Source: Pseudomonadota bacterium
GTDB lineage: Bacteria > Pseudomonadota > Gammaproteobacteria > Burkholderiales > Rhodocyclaceae
Assembly: GCA_021849505.1 (NCBI GenBank)
Contig: JAJZSW010000018.1
Location: 1 to 40,593 of the forward strand
DNA: 40,593 nucleotides
Direction: 5' to 3'
A model generated the notes under the pieces. That model did not search any database and was not told the origin of the DNA. It was given only the letters and a program-made list of their open reading frames with translations. Each line of letters opens with the position of its first letter. The stretch's first letter is position 1. Below, in pieces: positions 22,966 to 31,839 of this stretch. A program made the position numbers and the translations under genes.

Positions 22966-24015
22966 TCAACCCGTTCGGCGCAATTGGGCGCGCTCGAAGG
23001 CAACCACGAGCGGCAGCGAGATCGCCAGCGGGATCAGCAGATACATCAGGCGCCAGATCAGCAGGGCGGCGATGACGTCGGAGGGCGGCACGGTATGCAG
23101 TACCGCGAGGAAGACCGCTTCCATGACGCCGATGCCGCCGGGAGTCTGCGATATCAGTCCGGCGGAGAAAGAGAGCAGGAAGGCGCCCAGGACGATCAGG
23201 AAGCCGGGATTGCCGGTGTCGGGCAGCACGAAGTAGATGATGCCGGCGGCCGCGATCAACTCCAGCGGCGCGGCCATCAGCTGGCGGGCCACGACCGGCA
23301 GCCGCGGATAGACGATATGCACCGAGCGAAAATGCACGGGCTTGAAGTGCAGCCATGAACCGAGAACGTAGAGGCCGCAGAGGCCGAGCATGACCGCGCC
23401 GATCCCTTGCACCAACGTGGCCGGCAGGGCCAGGAAGGGGATCAGGGCGTCGAGCGGCTGGACGATCTCGGGATGGACAACGAAAGTGATGCCCAGCAAC
23501 AGCACCGTGCCGAAGGCGAAAGTGAAGGAGCACAGCGCGACCAGAATCGCAACTTCCACGGCCGTCAGGCCGGACGCGCTATAGGCCCGCAGCCGCACCA
23601 AGCCGCCGGACAGCACGGAAGCGCCGATATTGTGGCCGAGGGCGTAGGTCACGAACGAGCACGCGGCGATGAAGGGCCAGGAAATCTCCTGATGCCGGTT
23701 CAGGTGGATCAGGGCGATGCGGTCGTACCAGGCCAGCGCGACATAGGCCATCAGCGCGGAAAGGCTGGCCAGCAGATAGCCGGTCGCCGGCACATTGCCG
23801 ATGCTGCGGCCGATCGACTCGGCAATGACCTTGAGGCTGATCCAGAACCCGCCTGAAGCAAGCAGTTCATTGGCGACCGGATCGGCGGCGACTTCTCCGC
23901 GCAACTTCGAATACAGCAGCCAGAGCGACCAGCCGACGACGAGCCCGACGCAGGCCAGCCAAAGAATTTTCTTGGCGTAGTGCATCCATGCGCGGGAGGT
24001 GGGGGTGGCGGTCAT
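22966..24015 (-). CDS. YbhN/UPF0104-family integral membrane protein (MprF-like membrane domain)
   Basis: The 349-residue protein has about eight membrane helices and resembles the lysylphosphatidylglycerol synthase/flippase transmembrane region family. The signature near the C-terminus is SAGLISQTPGGIGVMEAVFL, and FVTYALGHNIGASVLSGGLVRLRAY is the typical earlier conserved helix. It lacks the soluble aminoacyl-transferase domain of full MprF, so it is more likely a lipid transport or membrane-organisation protein than a synthase. Specific function is not known. It stands alone, converging with tRNA-Arg, and its upstream region (24016-24188) is shared with the divergent LysR gene. Confidence 0.85.
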   Translation of the reverse strand: MTATPTSRAWMHYAKKILWLACVGLVVGWSLWLLYSKLRGEVAADPVANELLASGGFWISLKVIAESIGRSIGNVPATGYLLASLSALMAYVALAWYDRIALIHLNRHQEISWPFIAACSFVTYALGHNIGASVLSGGLVRLRAYSASGLTAVEVAILVALCSFTFAFGTVLLLGITFVVHPEIVQPLDALIPFLALPATLVQGIGAVMLGLCGLYVLGSWLHFKPVHFRSVHIVYPRLPVVARQLMAAPLELIAAAGIIYFVLPDTGNPGFLIVLGAFLLSFSAGLISQTPGGIGVMEAVFLAVLHTVPPSDVIAALLIWRLMYLLIPLAISLPLVVAFERAQLRRTG

Positions 24016-24081
24016 CGGCGCGGTTTTATATCACGAAAGTCATTGCGCCCCGGTGGCCCGTCCCGGCTGCCCCTCAGGCAG

Positions 24082-24169
24082 CGTCGCCAATAAGGGGGAT
24101 GGATCGTAGGCTATCAGGCTTTCTTATATGCAGGAATTGTGCTTCAATAGCGCCCCACGTCGCCAATAA
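24082..24169. repeat. 12-bp direct repeat CGTCGCCAATAA, two copies, upstream of the LysR gene
   Basis: Identical copies occur at 24082-24093 and 24158-24169, 76 bp apart start to start, in the 173-bp gap between the UPF0104 and LysR genes. The second lies 19 bases before the LysR ATG. They could be regulator-binding half sites or an old duplication. The rest of the gap is comparatively AT-rich around TTCTTATATGCAGGAATTGT. Confidence 0.6.
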
Positions 24170-24188
24170 CTAAACAAGGGGTGAGACC

Positions 24189-25094
24189 ATGGCTGATCGC
24201 AGGCTCCAGGTATTCCATGCCGTTGCCAAGCAGCTCTCCTTCACAAAGGCTGCTGAAGTCCTGTTCATGACGCAGCCCGCCGTCACTTTCCAGATCAAGC
24301 AGCTCGAAGAGCATTTCAACACCCGTCTCTTCGATCGCGGCCACGGCCGCATTTCCCTGACGCCGGCCGGCGAACTGGTGCTGTCCTATGCCGAGAAGAT
24401 TCTCGGCCTGTCCAGCGAAATGGATGTCCGCCTGGCCGAAATGACCGGCGAGATCGGCGGTTCCCTGCTGGTCGGCGCCAGCACGACGATTGCCGAGTTC
24501 CTCCTGCCGCGCATCATGGGCGAATTCAAGACCAAGTACCCGAACGTCAAGCCCCGCCTCGTCGTCGCCAACTCCGAAAGCATCGAGACGCGCGTTGCCG
24601 AGCATACGCTCGACATCGGTTTCATCGAGTCGCCCTCGCACCAGCCCAACCTGCAGACCGAAGTCTGCTGCGAGGACGAGATGCAGGTGGTCTGCAGCCC
24701 GAAGTTCCCGCTGGCCCGCCTCAAGGAAATCACCCCGCAGAACCTGGTCGACCATCCCTTCGTGTCGCGCGAGCCCGGTTCCGGTACGCGCGAATTCACC
24801 GAAGTCTATCTGCACAAGCACGGCATCGACGTCGATCATCTGGTGCCGGTGATGGAGCTCGGCAGCCCGCTCGCGCTGCTGGAAGTGGTCGAAACCGGTC
24901 TCGGCTACGCCATCGCCTCGCGCGCTTCGGTGATCAATTCGCTGCGGCTCGGCTCGCTGGTGTCGATCCCGCTCAAGCCGCGGCTGGTGCGCAAGCTCTC
25001 GATGGTCTATCCGAAGGAAAAGTTCCGTTCGCGGCTGGTGACGTCCTTCGTTACCTTCGCAGCCGAGAGGCTCAAGGAACACAAAACCCGCTAG
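24189..25094 (+). CDS. LysR-family transcriptional regulator, CysL-like
   Basis: The 301-residue protein has the winged helix-turn-helix at residues 1-60 (LQVFHAVAKQLSFTKAAEVL, then TQPAVTFQIKQLEEHFNTRLF) and a periplasmic-binding-protein-like effector domain from about 88. The effector domain looks like the CysL/YeiE branch (SREPGSGTREFTEVYL, LGSPLALLEVVETGLGYAIA). CysL-type regulators control sulfur or sulfite-related genes, but the target here is unknown; the next gene is alr, 25 bp downstream and possibly co-transcribed. A Shine-Dalgarno-like AAGGGG lies eight bases before the ATG. Confidence 0.9.
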   Translation: MADRRLQVFHAVAKQLSFTKAAEVLFMTQPAVTFQIKQLEEHFNTRLFDRGHGRISLTPAGELVLSYAEKILGLSSEMDVRLAEMTGEIGGSLLVGASTTIAEFLLPRIMGEFKTKYPNVKPRLVVANSESIETRVAEHTLDIGFIESPSHQPNLQTEVCCEDEMQVVCSPKFPLARLKEITPQNLVDHPFVSREPGSGTREFTEVYLHKHGIDVDHLVPVMELGSPLALLEVVETGLGYAIASRASVINSLRLGSLVSIPLKPRLVRKLSMVYPKEKFRSRLVTSFVTFAAERLKEHKTR

Positions 25095-25119
25095 GCCGCG
25101 GGACGAGGCGCCGTCACGC

Positions 25120-26190
25120 ATGTCGCGCCCGATCCGCGCCGTCATCGACCTGTCCGCGCTGCGGCACAACTTCGGCATTGCCCGTCGCCATGCGGGCCGA
25201 GCGAAGCTCTGGGCCGTCGTCAAGGCGAATGCGTATGGCCACGGGCTGAACCGCGCGGTCGCTGCGCTGGCCGACCTGACCGATGGCTTCGCTCTGATCG
25301 AAGTCGAACGCGCGGTCGCCTTGCGCGAGGCGGGGCTTGATTTGCCCATCCTGCTGCTCGAAGGCTTTTATTCAGCCGACGAACTGCCGCTGCTGATCCG
25401 CCATCGGCTGATTCCCGTCGTGCACCGTCCCGATCAGGTGCGCATCCTCCTCGATGCCGGCTGGCCGGCCGATCTGCCGGTCTACCTGAAGCTGAACACC
25501 GGCATGAACCGGCTCGGCTTCGATGCCGCAGGATTTGCTGCCGCCAGAAAAGCGCTGGCCGGCAAGATTGCCGACATCGTGCTGATGACCCACTTCGCCG
25601 ATGCCGACGGGCCGCGCGGCGTCGACTGGCAGCTCGAGCGCTTCGCGGCCATGACCGCCGGCAGCAACGCTCCGCGTTCGCTGGCGAACTCCGCCGCGCT
25701 GCTGCGTCATGCCCATGCGATTGGGGACTGGGGACGGCCGGGCATCATGCTCTATGGCGGTTCGCCCTTCGCCGATTGCAGCGCGGCGGCCCTCGGCCTC
25801 AAGCCGGTCATGACGCTGCACAGCGAGATCATCGCCGTGCAGGATCTGTTGGCGGGCGACAGCGTCGGTTACGGCTGTACCTTCACTGCCGACCGGCCGA
25901 TGCGTGTCGGGGTCGTCGCCTGCGGTTATGCGGACGGCTATCCGCGCCATGCGCCCACCGGGACGCCGGTACTCGTTGAGGGACAACGCACGCGCACGCT
26001 GGGGCGCGTCTCGATGGACAAGCTCTGCGTCGATCTGACCGATCTTCCTGCAACAGTCGGCGCTGGCGGGACGGCAACCCTGTGGGGCGAAGGTTTGCCG
26101 GCGGACGAGGTCGCCGTCGCCGCAGGTACGATCAGTTACGAATTGTTCTGCGCGCTCGCCCAACGTGTTCCCGTGATTGAAAAGCACTGA
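25120..26190 (+). CDS. alr: Alanine racemase
   Basis: The 356-residue PLP enzyme interconverts L- and D-alanine for peptidoglycan. Lys35 in VVKANAYGHG binds PLP; Tyr251 in SVGYGCTFTA is the second catalytic base; RPGIMLYGGSP, CGYADGYPRH and RVSMDKLCVDLTDLP are further signature segments. A 24/26 copy of the dispersed repeat encodes TVGAGGTA at 312-319, between VDLTDLP and LWGEGLP. In the E. coli enzyme this loop is only about one residue shorter (QAGIGTPVE, from memory), so the repeat has not lengthened the protein by eight residues. radA starts one base after the stop. Confidence 0.96.
   Translation: MSRPIRAVIDLSALRHNFGIARRHAGRAKLWAVVKANAYGHGLNRAVAALADLTDGFALIEVERAVALREAGLDLPILLLEGFYSADELPLLIRHRLIPVVHRPDQVRILLDAGWPADLPVYLKLNTGMNRLGFDAAGFAAARKALAGKIADIVLMTHFADADGPRGVDWQLERFAAMTAGSNAPRSLANSAALLRHAHAIGDWGRPGIMLYGGSPFADCSAAALGLKPVMTLHSEIIAVQDLLAGDSVGYGCTFTADRPMRVGVVACGYADGYPRHAPTGTPVLVEGQRTRTLGRVSMDKLCVDLTDLPATVGAGGTATLWGEGLPADEVAVAAGTISYELFCALAQRVPVIEKH
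26053..26078 (+). repeat. Dispersed repeat copy (24/26), inside alr
   Basis: The core GTCGGCGCTGGCGGGACGGC is exact; only positions 2 and 25 differ from consensus. It encodes T-V-G-A-G-G-T-A in a surface-type loop near the C-terminus of alanine racemase. Confidence 0.9.
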
Positions 26191-26191
26191 G

Positions 26192-27571
26192 ATGGCGAAA
26201 GACAGATCCATTTATTCCTGCACCGAATGCGGCGCGACCGCACCCAAATGGCAGGGGCAATGCCCCGGCTGCGGGCAGTGGAATACCCTGGTCGAAAGCC
26301 TGGCCGAAGCCGCAACGGCCGGCGGCAAGCGCTTTGGCGCGAACTTCGCTCCGCTGACCTCGACGGGCAAACCGCAGGATCTGGCGTCCATCCGTCCGCG
26401 CGATGAACCGCGCCTGCCGACGGGCATCGAGGAGTTCGACCGCGTTCTGGGCGGCGGCCTGGTGGTCGGCGGCGTGGTGCTGATCGGCGGCGATCCCGGC
26501 ATCGGCAAATCGACGCTGCTGCTGCAGGCGCTCGCACGGCTGGCCGAAGTGGGCCAGCCGGTACTTTATGTGTCCGGCGAGGAATCGGCGGAGCAGGTTG
26601 CCTTGCGCGCCCAGCGCCTGCAACTGCCGGCGGCCGGTTTGCGGCTGCTGCCTGAGATCAACCTCGAGAAGATCATCGCATCGCTGCAGGAAGAAAAACC
26701 GGTGGTCGCGGTGATCGACTCGATCCAGACGCTCTGGTCGGACGCGCTGCAATCCGCGCCCGGTTCGGTCGCGCAGGTGCGCGAGTGCGCGGCCCAGCTG
26801 ACGCGCTTCGCCAAGCAGACCGGCGTGGGCATCATCTTCGTCGGCCACGTGACCAAGGAGGGGGCGCTGGCCGGCCCGCGCGTGCTCGAGCACATCGTCG
26901 ACACCGTGCTGTATTTCGAGGGCGACACGCATTCGAGCTTCCGGCTCGTGCGCGCCTTCAAGAACCGCTTCGGCGCGGTCAATGAGCTCGGCGTGTTCGC
27001 CATGACCGACAAGGGCCTCAAGGGGGTGTCGAATCCTTCCGCGCTGTTTCTCTCCCAGCACGCGCAGGACGTGGCGGGCAGCTGCGTGCTGGTCACGCAG
27101 GAGGGCACGCGGCCGCTGCTCGTCGAGATCCAGGCGCTCGTCGATGACGCGATGGGCGGCAATCCGCGTCGCCTGACCGTGGGGCTGGAGTCGCAGCGCC
27201 TCGCCATGCTGCTGGCCGTGCTGCATCGCCATGCGGGCGTGATGTGCGGCGACCAGGACGTCTTCGTGAATGCCGTCGGCGGCGTGCGCATCCAGGAGCC
27301 GGCGGCCGATCTGGCCGTGCTGCTGGCGATCGTCTCCAGCCTGCGGAACAAGCCCTTGCCCGCGAAGCTGGTCGTCTTCGGCGAAGTCGGCCTGGCCGGC
27401 GAGATCCGTCCCGCGCCGCGTGGACAGGAGCGACTCAAGGAAGCCGCCAAGCTCGGCTTCACGCGTGCGCTGATTCCCAAGGCCAACGCGCCCAGGCAGC
27501 CGATCAAGGGCATCGAGGTGATCGCGCTGGACCGCGTCGAGCAGGCCATCGAGGTATTCAGGAGCCTGTGA
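26192..27571 (+). CDS. radA: RadA, DNA repair and branch-migration ATPase
   Basis: The 459-residue RecA-related helicase promotes branch migration in recombination. The N-terminal zinc knuckle has Cys10, Cys13, Cys24 and Cys27 (CTEC...CPGC). Walker A GDPGIGKS is at 100-107. The RadA-specific KNRFG motif is at 257-261, and the C-terminal domain resembles Lon protease without its function (LTVGLESQRLAMLLAVLHRH, VGLAGEIRPAPRGQERL). The start at 26192 (MAKDRSIYSC) is preferred over an in-frame ATG five codons upstream inside alr. The stop overlaps the next gene as GTGA. Confidence 0.96.
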   Translation: MAKDRSIYSCTECGATAPKWQGQCPGCGQWNTLVESLAEAATAGGKRFGANFAPLTSTGKPQDLASIRPRDEPRLPTGIEEFDRVLGGGLVVGGVVLIGGDPGIGKSTLLLQALARLAEVGQPVLYVSGEESAEQVALRAQRLQLPAAGLRLLPEINLEKIIASLQEEKPVVAVIDSIQTLWSDALQSAPGSVAQVRECAAQLTRFAKQTGVGIIFVGHVTKEGALAGPRVLEHIVDTVLYFEGDTHSSFRLVRAFKNRFGAVNELGVFAMTDKGLKGVSNPSALFLSQHAQDVAGSCVLVTQEGTRPLLVEIQALVDDAMGGNPRRLTVGLESQRLAMLLAVLHRHAGVMCGDQDVFVNAVGGVRIQEPAADLAVLLAIVSSLRNKPLPAKLVVFGEVGLAGEIRPAPRGQERLKEAAKLGFTRALIPKANAPRQPIKGIEVIALDRVEQAIEVFRSL

Positions 27572-30063
27572 ATACACTGCGCCTGACGCTCCGCATGCTG
27601 GCGCGCGACCTGCGGGCGGGCGAGGTCACGGTGCTGTTCCTCGCGCTGGTGCTGGCGGTCGCCGCGCTGACCAGCGTGGGTTTCCTCGCGGACCGGGTGC
27701 AGAAGGCGGTCGAGCGCGAGGCGCATCAGCTGCTTGGCGGTGACCTGCTGCTGACGGCCGATCATCCGTGGTCGGATGCCTTCCGCGAGGCGGCCCGGCA
27801 GCATGGCCTGCGCATTGCCGAGAGCGCCAACCTGCTCAGCATGGTGAGCAGTGCGGGAGAGCAGGGTGGCGTTCAGCTTACCGAGATCAAGGCGGTGTCG
27901 GAAGGCTATCCCCTGCGCGGCGCGATGCGCATCGCACCTCGTTTGAAAGTCGGCGACGCCGAGACGGCATCCATACCGCAACCGGGCACCGTCTGGCCGG
28001 ACGAGCGGCTGGCGGGCGCCCTCGGCATCGATGCGGATGCGCGGGTCCGTTTCGGCGATCTCGAAGCCCGCGTGGCGGCGATCGTCACGCTGGAGCCGGA
28101 TCGCGGCATCAACCCGTTCGCAGTCGCGCCGCGCCTGATCGTCAATCTGGCCGACCTGCCGGCGACGCGCCTGATCCAGCCCGGCAGCCGCATCAGCTGG
28201 CGCCTGCACGTGGCAGGCGATGCGGCGGCCGTGGAGAAATTCCGTCAATGGGCCAAGGCGCAGCTCGGCCGTGGCGAAAAGCTCGAAGGCCTCGACAATG
28301 CGCGCCCCGAAGTGCGCAACATCATCGAGCGCGCCCAGCGCTTCCTGCGGCTCGCCGCGCTGCTGACGGTGGTGCTGGCGGCCGTTGCGGTCGGCATGGC
28401 GGCGCGGCGCTACATGCAGCGGCACCTCGATGCCTGCGCGGTGATGCGCTGCCTGGGTGCCAGCGAACGGCAGATCCTGCTGATCCATGGCGGCGAATTC
28501 GTCGTGCTCGGGCTCGCGGCGACGCTCGCGGGGGGCGTGCTCGGCTATCTCGTGCAAAGCCTGTTGCACGCGCTGCTGGCGGGGCTGGTGGCCGGCGATC
28601 TGCCGGCGCCCGGCGGCCTGCCGTGGCTGCACGGCTTTGCCGTCGGACTCGTGCTGGTCGTCGGTTTCGTCGTGCCGCCACTGCTGCGGCTCAAGGCGGT
28701 GCCGACCGTGCGCGTGCTGCGGCGCGAATGGGGCAGCGTCGAGCCCTTGTCCTTCACCTCCTATCTGGTCGGCATGGCCTGCCTGGCCGGCCTGATGTTC
28801 TGGATGGCGGGCGAGGTGCGGCTCGGCGCCGTGGTGCTCGGCGGGTTCATGGTAGCGGTTGCGGTATTCGCATTGGCGGGCCAGGGACTGCTGGGTTTGA
28901 CGGCGGGACTGTCGGCGCGCGTGACCTCGGGAGGTTGGCGCATCGGCTTCGCCAGCCTGCGCCGGCGCAGCGGCGCGACCCTGGTGCAGATCGTCGCCCT
29001 GTCGCTGGGACTGACCACTTTGCTGCTGCTGACGCTGGCGCGGAATGATCTGCTGGCGGCTTGGCAGTCCAGGATGCCGCCCGATGCGCCGAACCGTTTT
29101 CTCATCAACATCCAGCCCGAACAGCTTCCTGCCATTGCCGGATTTTTCACGCGCGCCGGCTTGCCGGCCCCGCGACTCGAGCCGATGGTGCGCGGCCGTC
29201 TGACGACCGTCAACGGCAACCCGGTGGCACCGCAGAATTATGCGGACGACCGCGCGCGTCGCCTGGTCGAGCGCGAATTCAACCTGTCGAGCCGCGACGA
29301 TCTCCCCGGGGGCAACGCCGTTGTCGCCGGCCGCTGGCATGCCGCAGGAGGGGCACTGCAGTTTTCGGTGGAAAAGGGGCTTGCCGATACGCTCGGACTG
29401 AAGCTGGCGGACGAGTTGGGTTTCGAAGTCGCCGGACAGCATTTTTCCGGCCCGGTCACGTCCTTGCGCAAGCTCGACTGGGATTCGATGCGCGTGAACT
29501 TTTTTGTCATCGCGCCGGAGGGCGCGCTCGATAGCCAGCCGACCAGCTACATCACCAGCTTCCACTTGCCAAGCGGCAATGAAGCCGTGGTGAGCGATCT
29601 GGTGCGACAGTTTCCGAATCTCACCGTGATCGACGTGGCAGCGCTGGTCCGGCAGTTGCAGGCGACGCTCGATCAGGTGGTGAGGGCGGTGCAGCTCGTC
29701 TTCCTGTTTTCGCTGCTGGCCGGTCTGGTGGTGCTGTATGCGGCCATCGAAGCGAGCAGCGGGGAGCGCGGCCACGAACTCGCAGTCCTGCGCGCGCTTG
29801 GCGGGCGGCAGGCCCAGTTGCGCCAGGTGGTGCTCGCCGAATTCGCCGTACTGGGGGTGCTGGCGGGGCTGCTCGCCGGGCTGGGCGCGACGGCCATCGG
29901 CACGGCACTCGCCCGCTGGGTATTCCATCTCGACTACCTGCCGACGGCCGATTATGTGCTGATCGGCGTGGTCGCGGGACTCGCCGGCGTGAGCCTGGCC
30001 GGCATGGCTGCATCACGCCGCGGCTTTTCGGGACGCGTCATCGAGCGCCTGCGCGGCGCCTGA
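27568..30063 (+). CDS. ABC transporter permease, FtsX/MacB type (YbbP-like, two FtsX domains)
   Basis: The 831-residue protein has an N-terminal helix (VTVLFLALVLAVAALTSVGF), a large extracytoplasmic region (about 40-255), a first FtsX block of three helices from about 260, two central hydrophobic spans, a second extracytoplasmic region and a final FtsX block (LVFLFSLLAGLVVLYAAIEA to the end). This is the layout of YbbP (COG3127), whose ATPase YbbA is usually adjacent; no ATPase gene is visible here. The start is GTG at 27568, overlapping the radA stop, with AGGAG just upstream. A 22/26 repeat match at 27946-27971 encodes KVGDAETA. Confidence 0.88.
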   Translation: MNTLRLTLRMLARDLRAGEVTVLFLALVLAVAALTSVGFLADRVQKAVEREAHQLLGGDLLLTADHPWSDAFREAARQHGLRIAESANLLSMVSSAGEQGGVQLTEIKAVSEGYPLRGAMRIAPRLKVGDAETASIPQPGTVWPDERLAGALGIDADARVRFGDLEARVAAIVTLEPDRGINPFAVAPRLIVNLADLPATRLIQPGSRISWRLHVAGDAAAVEKFRQWAKAQLGRGEKLEGLDNARPEVRNIIERAQRFLRLAALLTVVLAAVAVGMAARRYMQRHLDACAVMRCLGASERQILLIHGGEFVVLGLAATLAGGVLGYLVQSLLHALLAGLVAGDLPAPGGLPWLHGFAVGLVLVVGFVVPPLLRLKAVPTVRVLRREWGSVEPLSFTSYLVGMACLAGLMFWMAGEVRLGAVVLGGFMVAVAVFALAGQGLLGLTAGLSARVTSGGWRIGFASLRRRSGATLVQIVALSLGLTTLLLLTLARNDLLAAWQSRMPPDAPNRFLINIQPEQLPAIAGFFTRAGLPAPRLEPMVRGRLTTVNGNPVAPQNYADDRARRLVEREFNLSSRDDLPGGNAVVAGRWHAAGGALQFSVEKGLADTLGLKLADELGFEVAGQHFSGPVTSLRKLDWDSMRVNFFVIAPEGALDSQPTSYITSFHLPSGNEAVVSDLVRQFPNLTVIDVAALVRQLQATLDQVVRAVQLVFLFSLLAGLVVLYAAIEASSGERGHELAVLRALGGRQAQLRQVVLAEFAVLGVLAGLLAGLGATAIGTALARWVFHLDYLPTADYVLIGVVAGLAGVSLAGMAASRRGFSGRVIERLRGA
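27946..27971 (+). repeat. Weaker copy of the dispersed repeat (22/26), inside the permease gene
   Basis: It is preceded by TTG and both ends match (AAAGTCGGCG and GACGGCATC); the four differences are in the centre. It encodes KVGDAETA in the same frame as the parC and alr copies. Confidence 0.55.
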
Positions 30064-30105
30064 GTTTCGCCTCGCAAACGCCGCCGTGTTTGCCATAATG
30101 ATCAT

Positions 30106-31251
30106 ATGAGCGATATCGCCGTATGTGAGTGGTATTGGGTGGTGCTGGCGGCAGCACTTGTGCTTGCTGCAGTCATGGGTGCTTTCTGGCGCGTGCAGCT
30201 TTCCCGTACGCAGCGCGAGCATCGGTCGCTGGTCGACATGACCGCCCGGCTCGAGGAAACCGTGGCCGAGCGCACGCGTGAGGTCGAGGAGCGCAATGCC
30301 ACCTTGCAACGTGAAATCGAGGAACGGCAGCGTCAGGAAGATGCACTGCGGGTTGCCGACACGGTTTTCGAAAGCGCCGCGGAGGCGATCATCGTCACCG
30401 ATGCCGACAACAACATCGTGCGCGTCAATCCGGCGTTCACCGCGATTACCGGATTCACGCCCGTCGAGGTGATGGGCCGCAACCCCCGCCTGCTCAAATC
30501 CGGCCGCCACGGTCCGGAGTTCTACCGCGAGATGTGGGCGGATTTGAACCGCCTCGGCCACTGGGAGGGCGAGATCTGGAACCGCTACAAGAACGGCGAC
30601 ATCCGTGCCGAGTGGCTCTCGATCGCCAAGATCCGGGACGGGGAAGGCGTTGCGCAGCATCTCGCGATGTTCCACGACATCACCCGACGCAAGGAGGCCG
30701 AGGAACTGCTGCGCTTCAAGGCACATCACGATGCCCTGACCGAGTTGCCGAATCGCGAATTGTTCAAGGATCGGCTGCAGGCAACCATCAATCAGGCGCG
30801 GCGCTATCACCGGAACTTCGCGCTGCTGCTGATCGACCTAGACCGCTTCAAGGACGTGAATGATTCGCTGGGCCATACCGCCGGCGACCAGTTGCTCGTC
30901 GAAGCGGCGCAGCGGCTCACCAGCTGCGTGCGCGAAACCGACACGGTGGCGCGCCTCGGCGGCGACGAATTCGCGATCATCCTTTCCGAGATGACGACCG
31001 ACGACGAGGCGGAACAGGTTGCCCAGCGCGCTGTGGAATTGTTGAACGAGCCCTACCATCTCGATGCCGGAACGGCGCACATCTCCGGCTGTGTCGGCAT
31101 TGCCCTCTATCCGGTACACGGGCGCGAAAGCGACCAGCTGCTGCGCAATGCCGACAGCGCCCTCTATGCGGCGAAGGAGGGGGGACGCAACACCTATCGC
31201 ATCTACGCGCCGCTCAATCGCAATGGCAAGACCCAGGCCAATCTGATCTAG
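30106..31251 (+). CDS. PAS-GGDEF diguanylate cyclase, membrane-anchored
   Basis: The 381-residue protein has one membrane helix (about 10-28), a long coiled coil (35-80), a PAS domain (about 84-203, VTDADNNIVRVNPAFTAITG) and a GGDEF domain. The active-site motif GGDEF is intact at 285-289 and the allosteric inhibitory RxxD motif (R276, D279) lies five residues before it, so an active, product-inhibited c-di-GMP synthase is likely. No periplasmic sensor is present; the signal would be read by the cytoplasmic PAS. CATAAT lies six bases before the ATG and there is no Shine-Dalgarno sequence. Confidence 0.93.
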   Translation: MSDIAVCEWYWVVLAAALVLAAVMGAFWRVQLSRTQREHRSLVDMTARLEETVAERTREVEERNATLQREIEERQRQEDALRVADTVFESAAEAIIVTDADNNIVRVNPAFTAITGFTPVEVMGRNPRLLKSGRHGPEFYREMWADLNRLGHWEGEIWNRYKNGDIRAEWLSIAKIRDGEGVAQHLAMFHDITRRKEAEELLRFKAHHDALTELPNRELFKDRLQATINQARRYHRNFALLLIDLDRFKDVNDSLGHTAGDQLLVEAAQRLTSCVRETDTVARLGGDEFAIILSEMTTDDEAEQVAQRAVELLNEPYHLDAGTAHISGCVGIALYPVHGRESDQLLRNADSALYAAKEGGRNTYRIYAPLNRNGKTQANLI

Positions 31252-31274
31252 CCTTTCGGGTAGTAGGGTTTCAG

Positions 31275-31302
31275 TTGCGGCATGCTTTTCTCCGGTTAGA
31301 AT
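31275..31302 (+). promoter_or_regulatory. Sigma-70 type promoter for the peroxiredoxin gene
   Basis: TTGCGG (31275-31280) and TAGAAT (31297-31302) are 16 bases apart, 26 bp before the start codon; GGAGA stands before the ATG. Confidence 0.6.
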
Positions 31303-31327
31303 CCGCCATCGTTTTTCGGAGACGGAC

Positions 31328-31819
31328 ATGCTCCAACCTGGACAAGCTGCACCGCTTTTCACCTTGCCCGACGCCGACATGGAGTTGTTCGATTCGGCTT
31401 CGCTGCTCGGCAAGCAGCATGTCGTGCTGTTCTTCTACCCCAAGGACGGAACCCCGTACTGCACGCTCGAGGCGATCGACTTCTCCGACCATGAAAGCGA
31501 GTTCAATCGGCAAGGCTGCGCGGTGATCGGCGTCTCGCGCGACGATTGCCTCGCCCATGCCGATTTTCGCGACAAGCACGGCCTGTCGATTCGCCTGCTT
31601 TCCGACGAGGACGGCGAGGTCTGCCGCAAGTTCGGGGTGATGCATTTCCGCGAGCACGACGGACACAAGAAGCTGTGCCTGATCCGTTCCACCTTCATCA
31701 TCGACAAGCAGGGCATCGTGCGTCATGCGCTCTATGACATTCCCGCCAAGGGGCACGCCGCCGGAGTCTTCCAGTTGGTCAAGCAGCTTGGCCATCACAA
31801 GTCGGGCGCTCACGCCTGA
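31328..31819 (+). CDS. bcp: Peroxiredoxin, BCP/PrxQ type
   Basis: The 163-residue thiol peroxidase reduces hydrogen and organic peroxides in the cytoplasm. The peroxidatic cysteine is Cys45 in PKDGTPYCTLEAIDF, with the Thr42-Pro43 pair of the active site. In most PrxQ proteins the motif is TPGCT with a resolving cysteine five residues later; here Gly is Tyr and position 50 is Ile, so the resolving cysteine must be another one (Cys64, Cys75, Cys98 and Cys116 are present) or an external thiol. slyD follows 20 bp after its stop. Confidence 0.9.
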   Translation: MLQPGQAAPLFTLPDADMELFDSASLLGKQHVVLFFYPKDGTPYCTLEAIDFSDHESEFNRQGCAVIGVSRDDCLAHADFRDKHGLSIRLLSDEDGEVCRKFGVMHFREHDGHKKLCLIRSTFIIDKQGIVRHALYDIPAKGHAAGVFQLVKQLGHHKSGAHA

Positions 31820-31839
31820 CCACCGCCACAGGAGCCAGC

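Noticed and set aside
26566-29928. Very long open frame on the minus strand opposite radA and the permease
   Set aside because: Composition is a shadow of GC-rich codons (Arg, Gln, His-rich, no domain), while the plus strand carries recognisable RadA and FtsX-type proteins.
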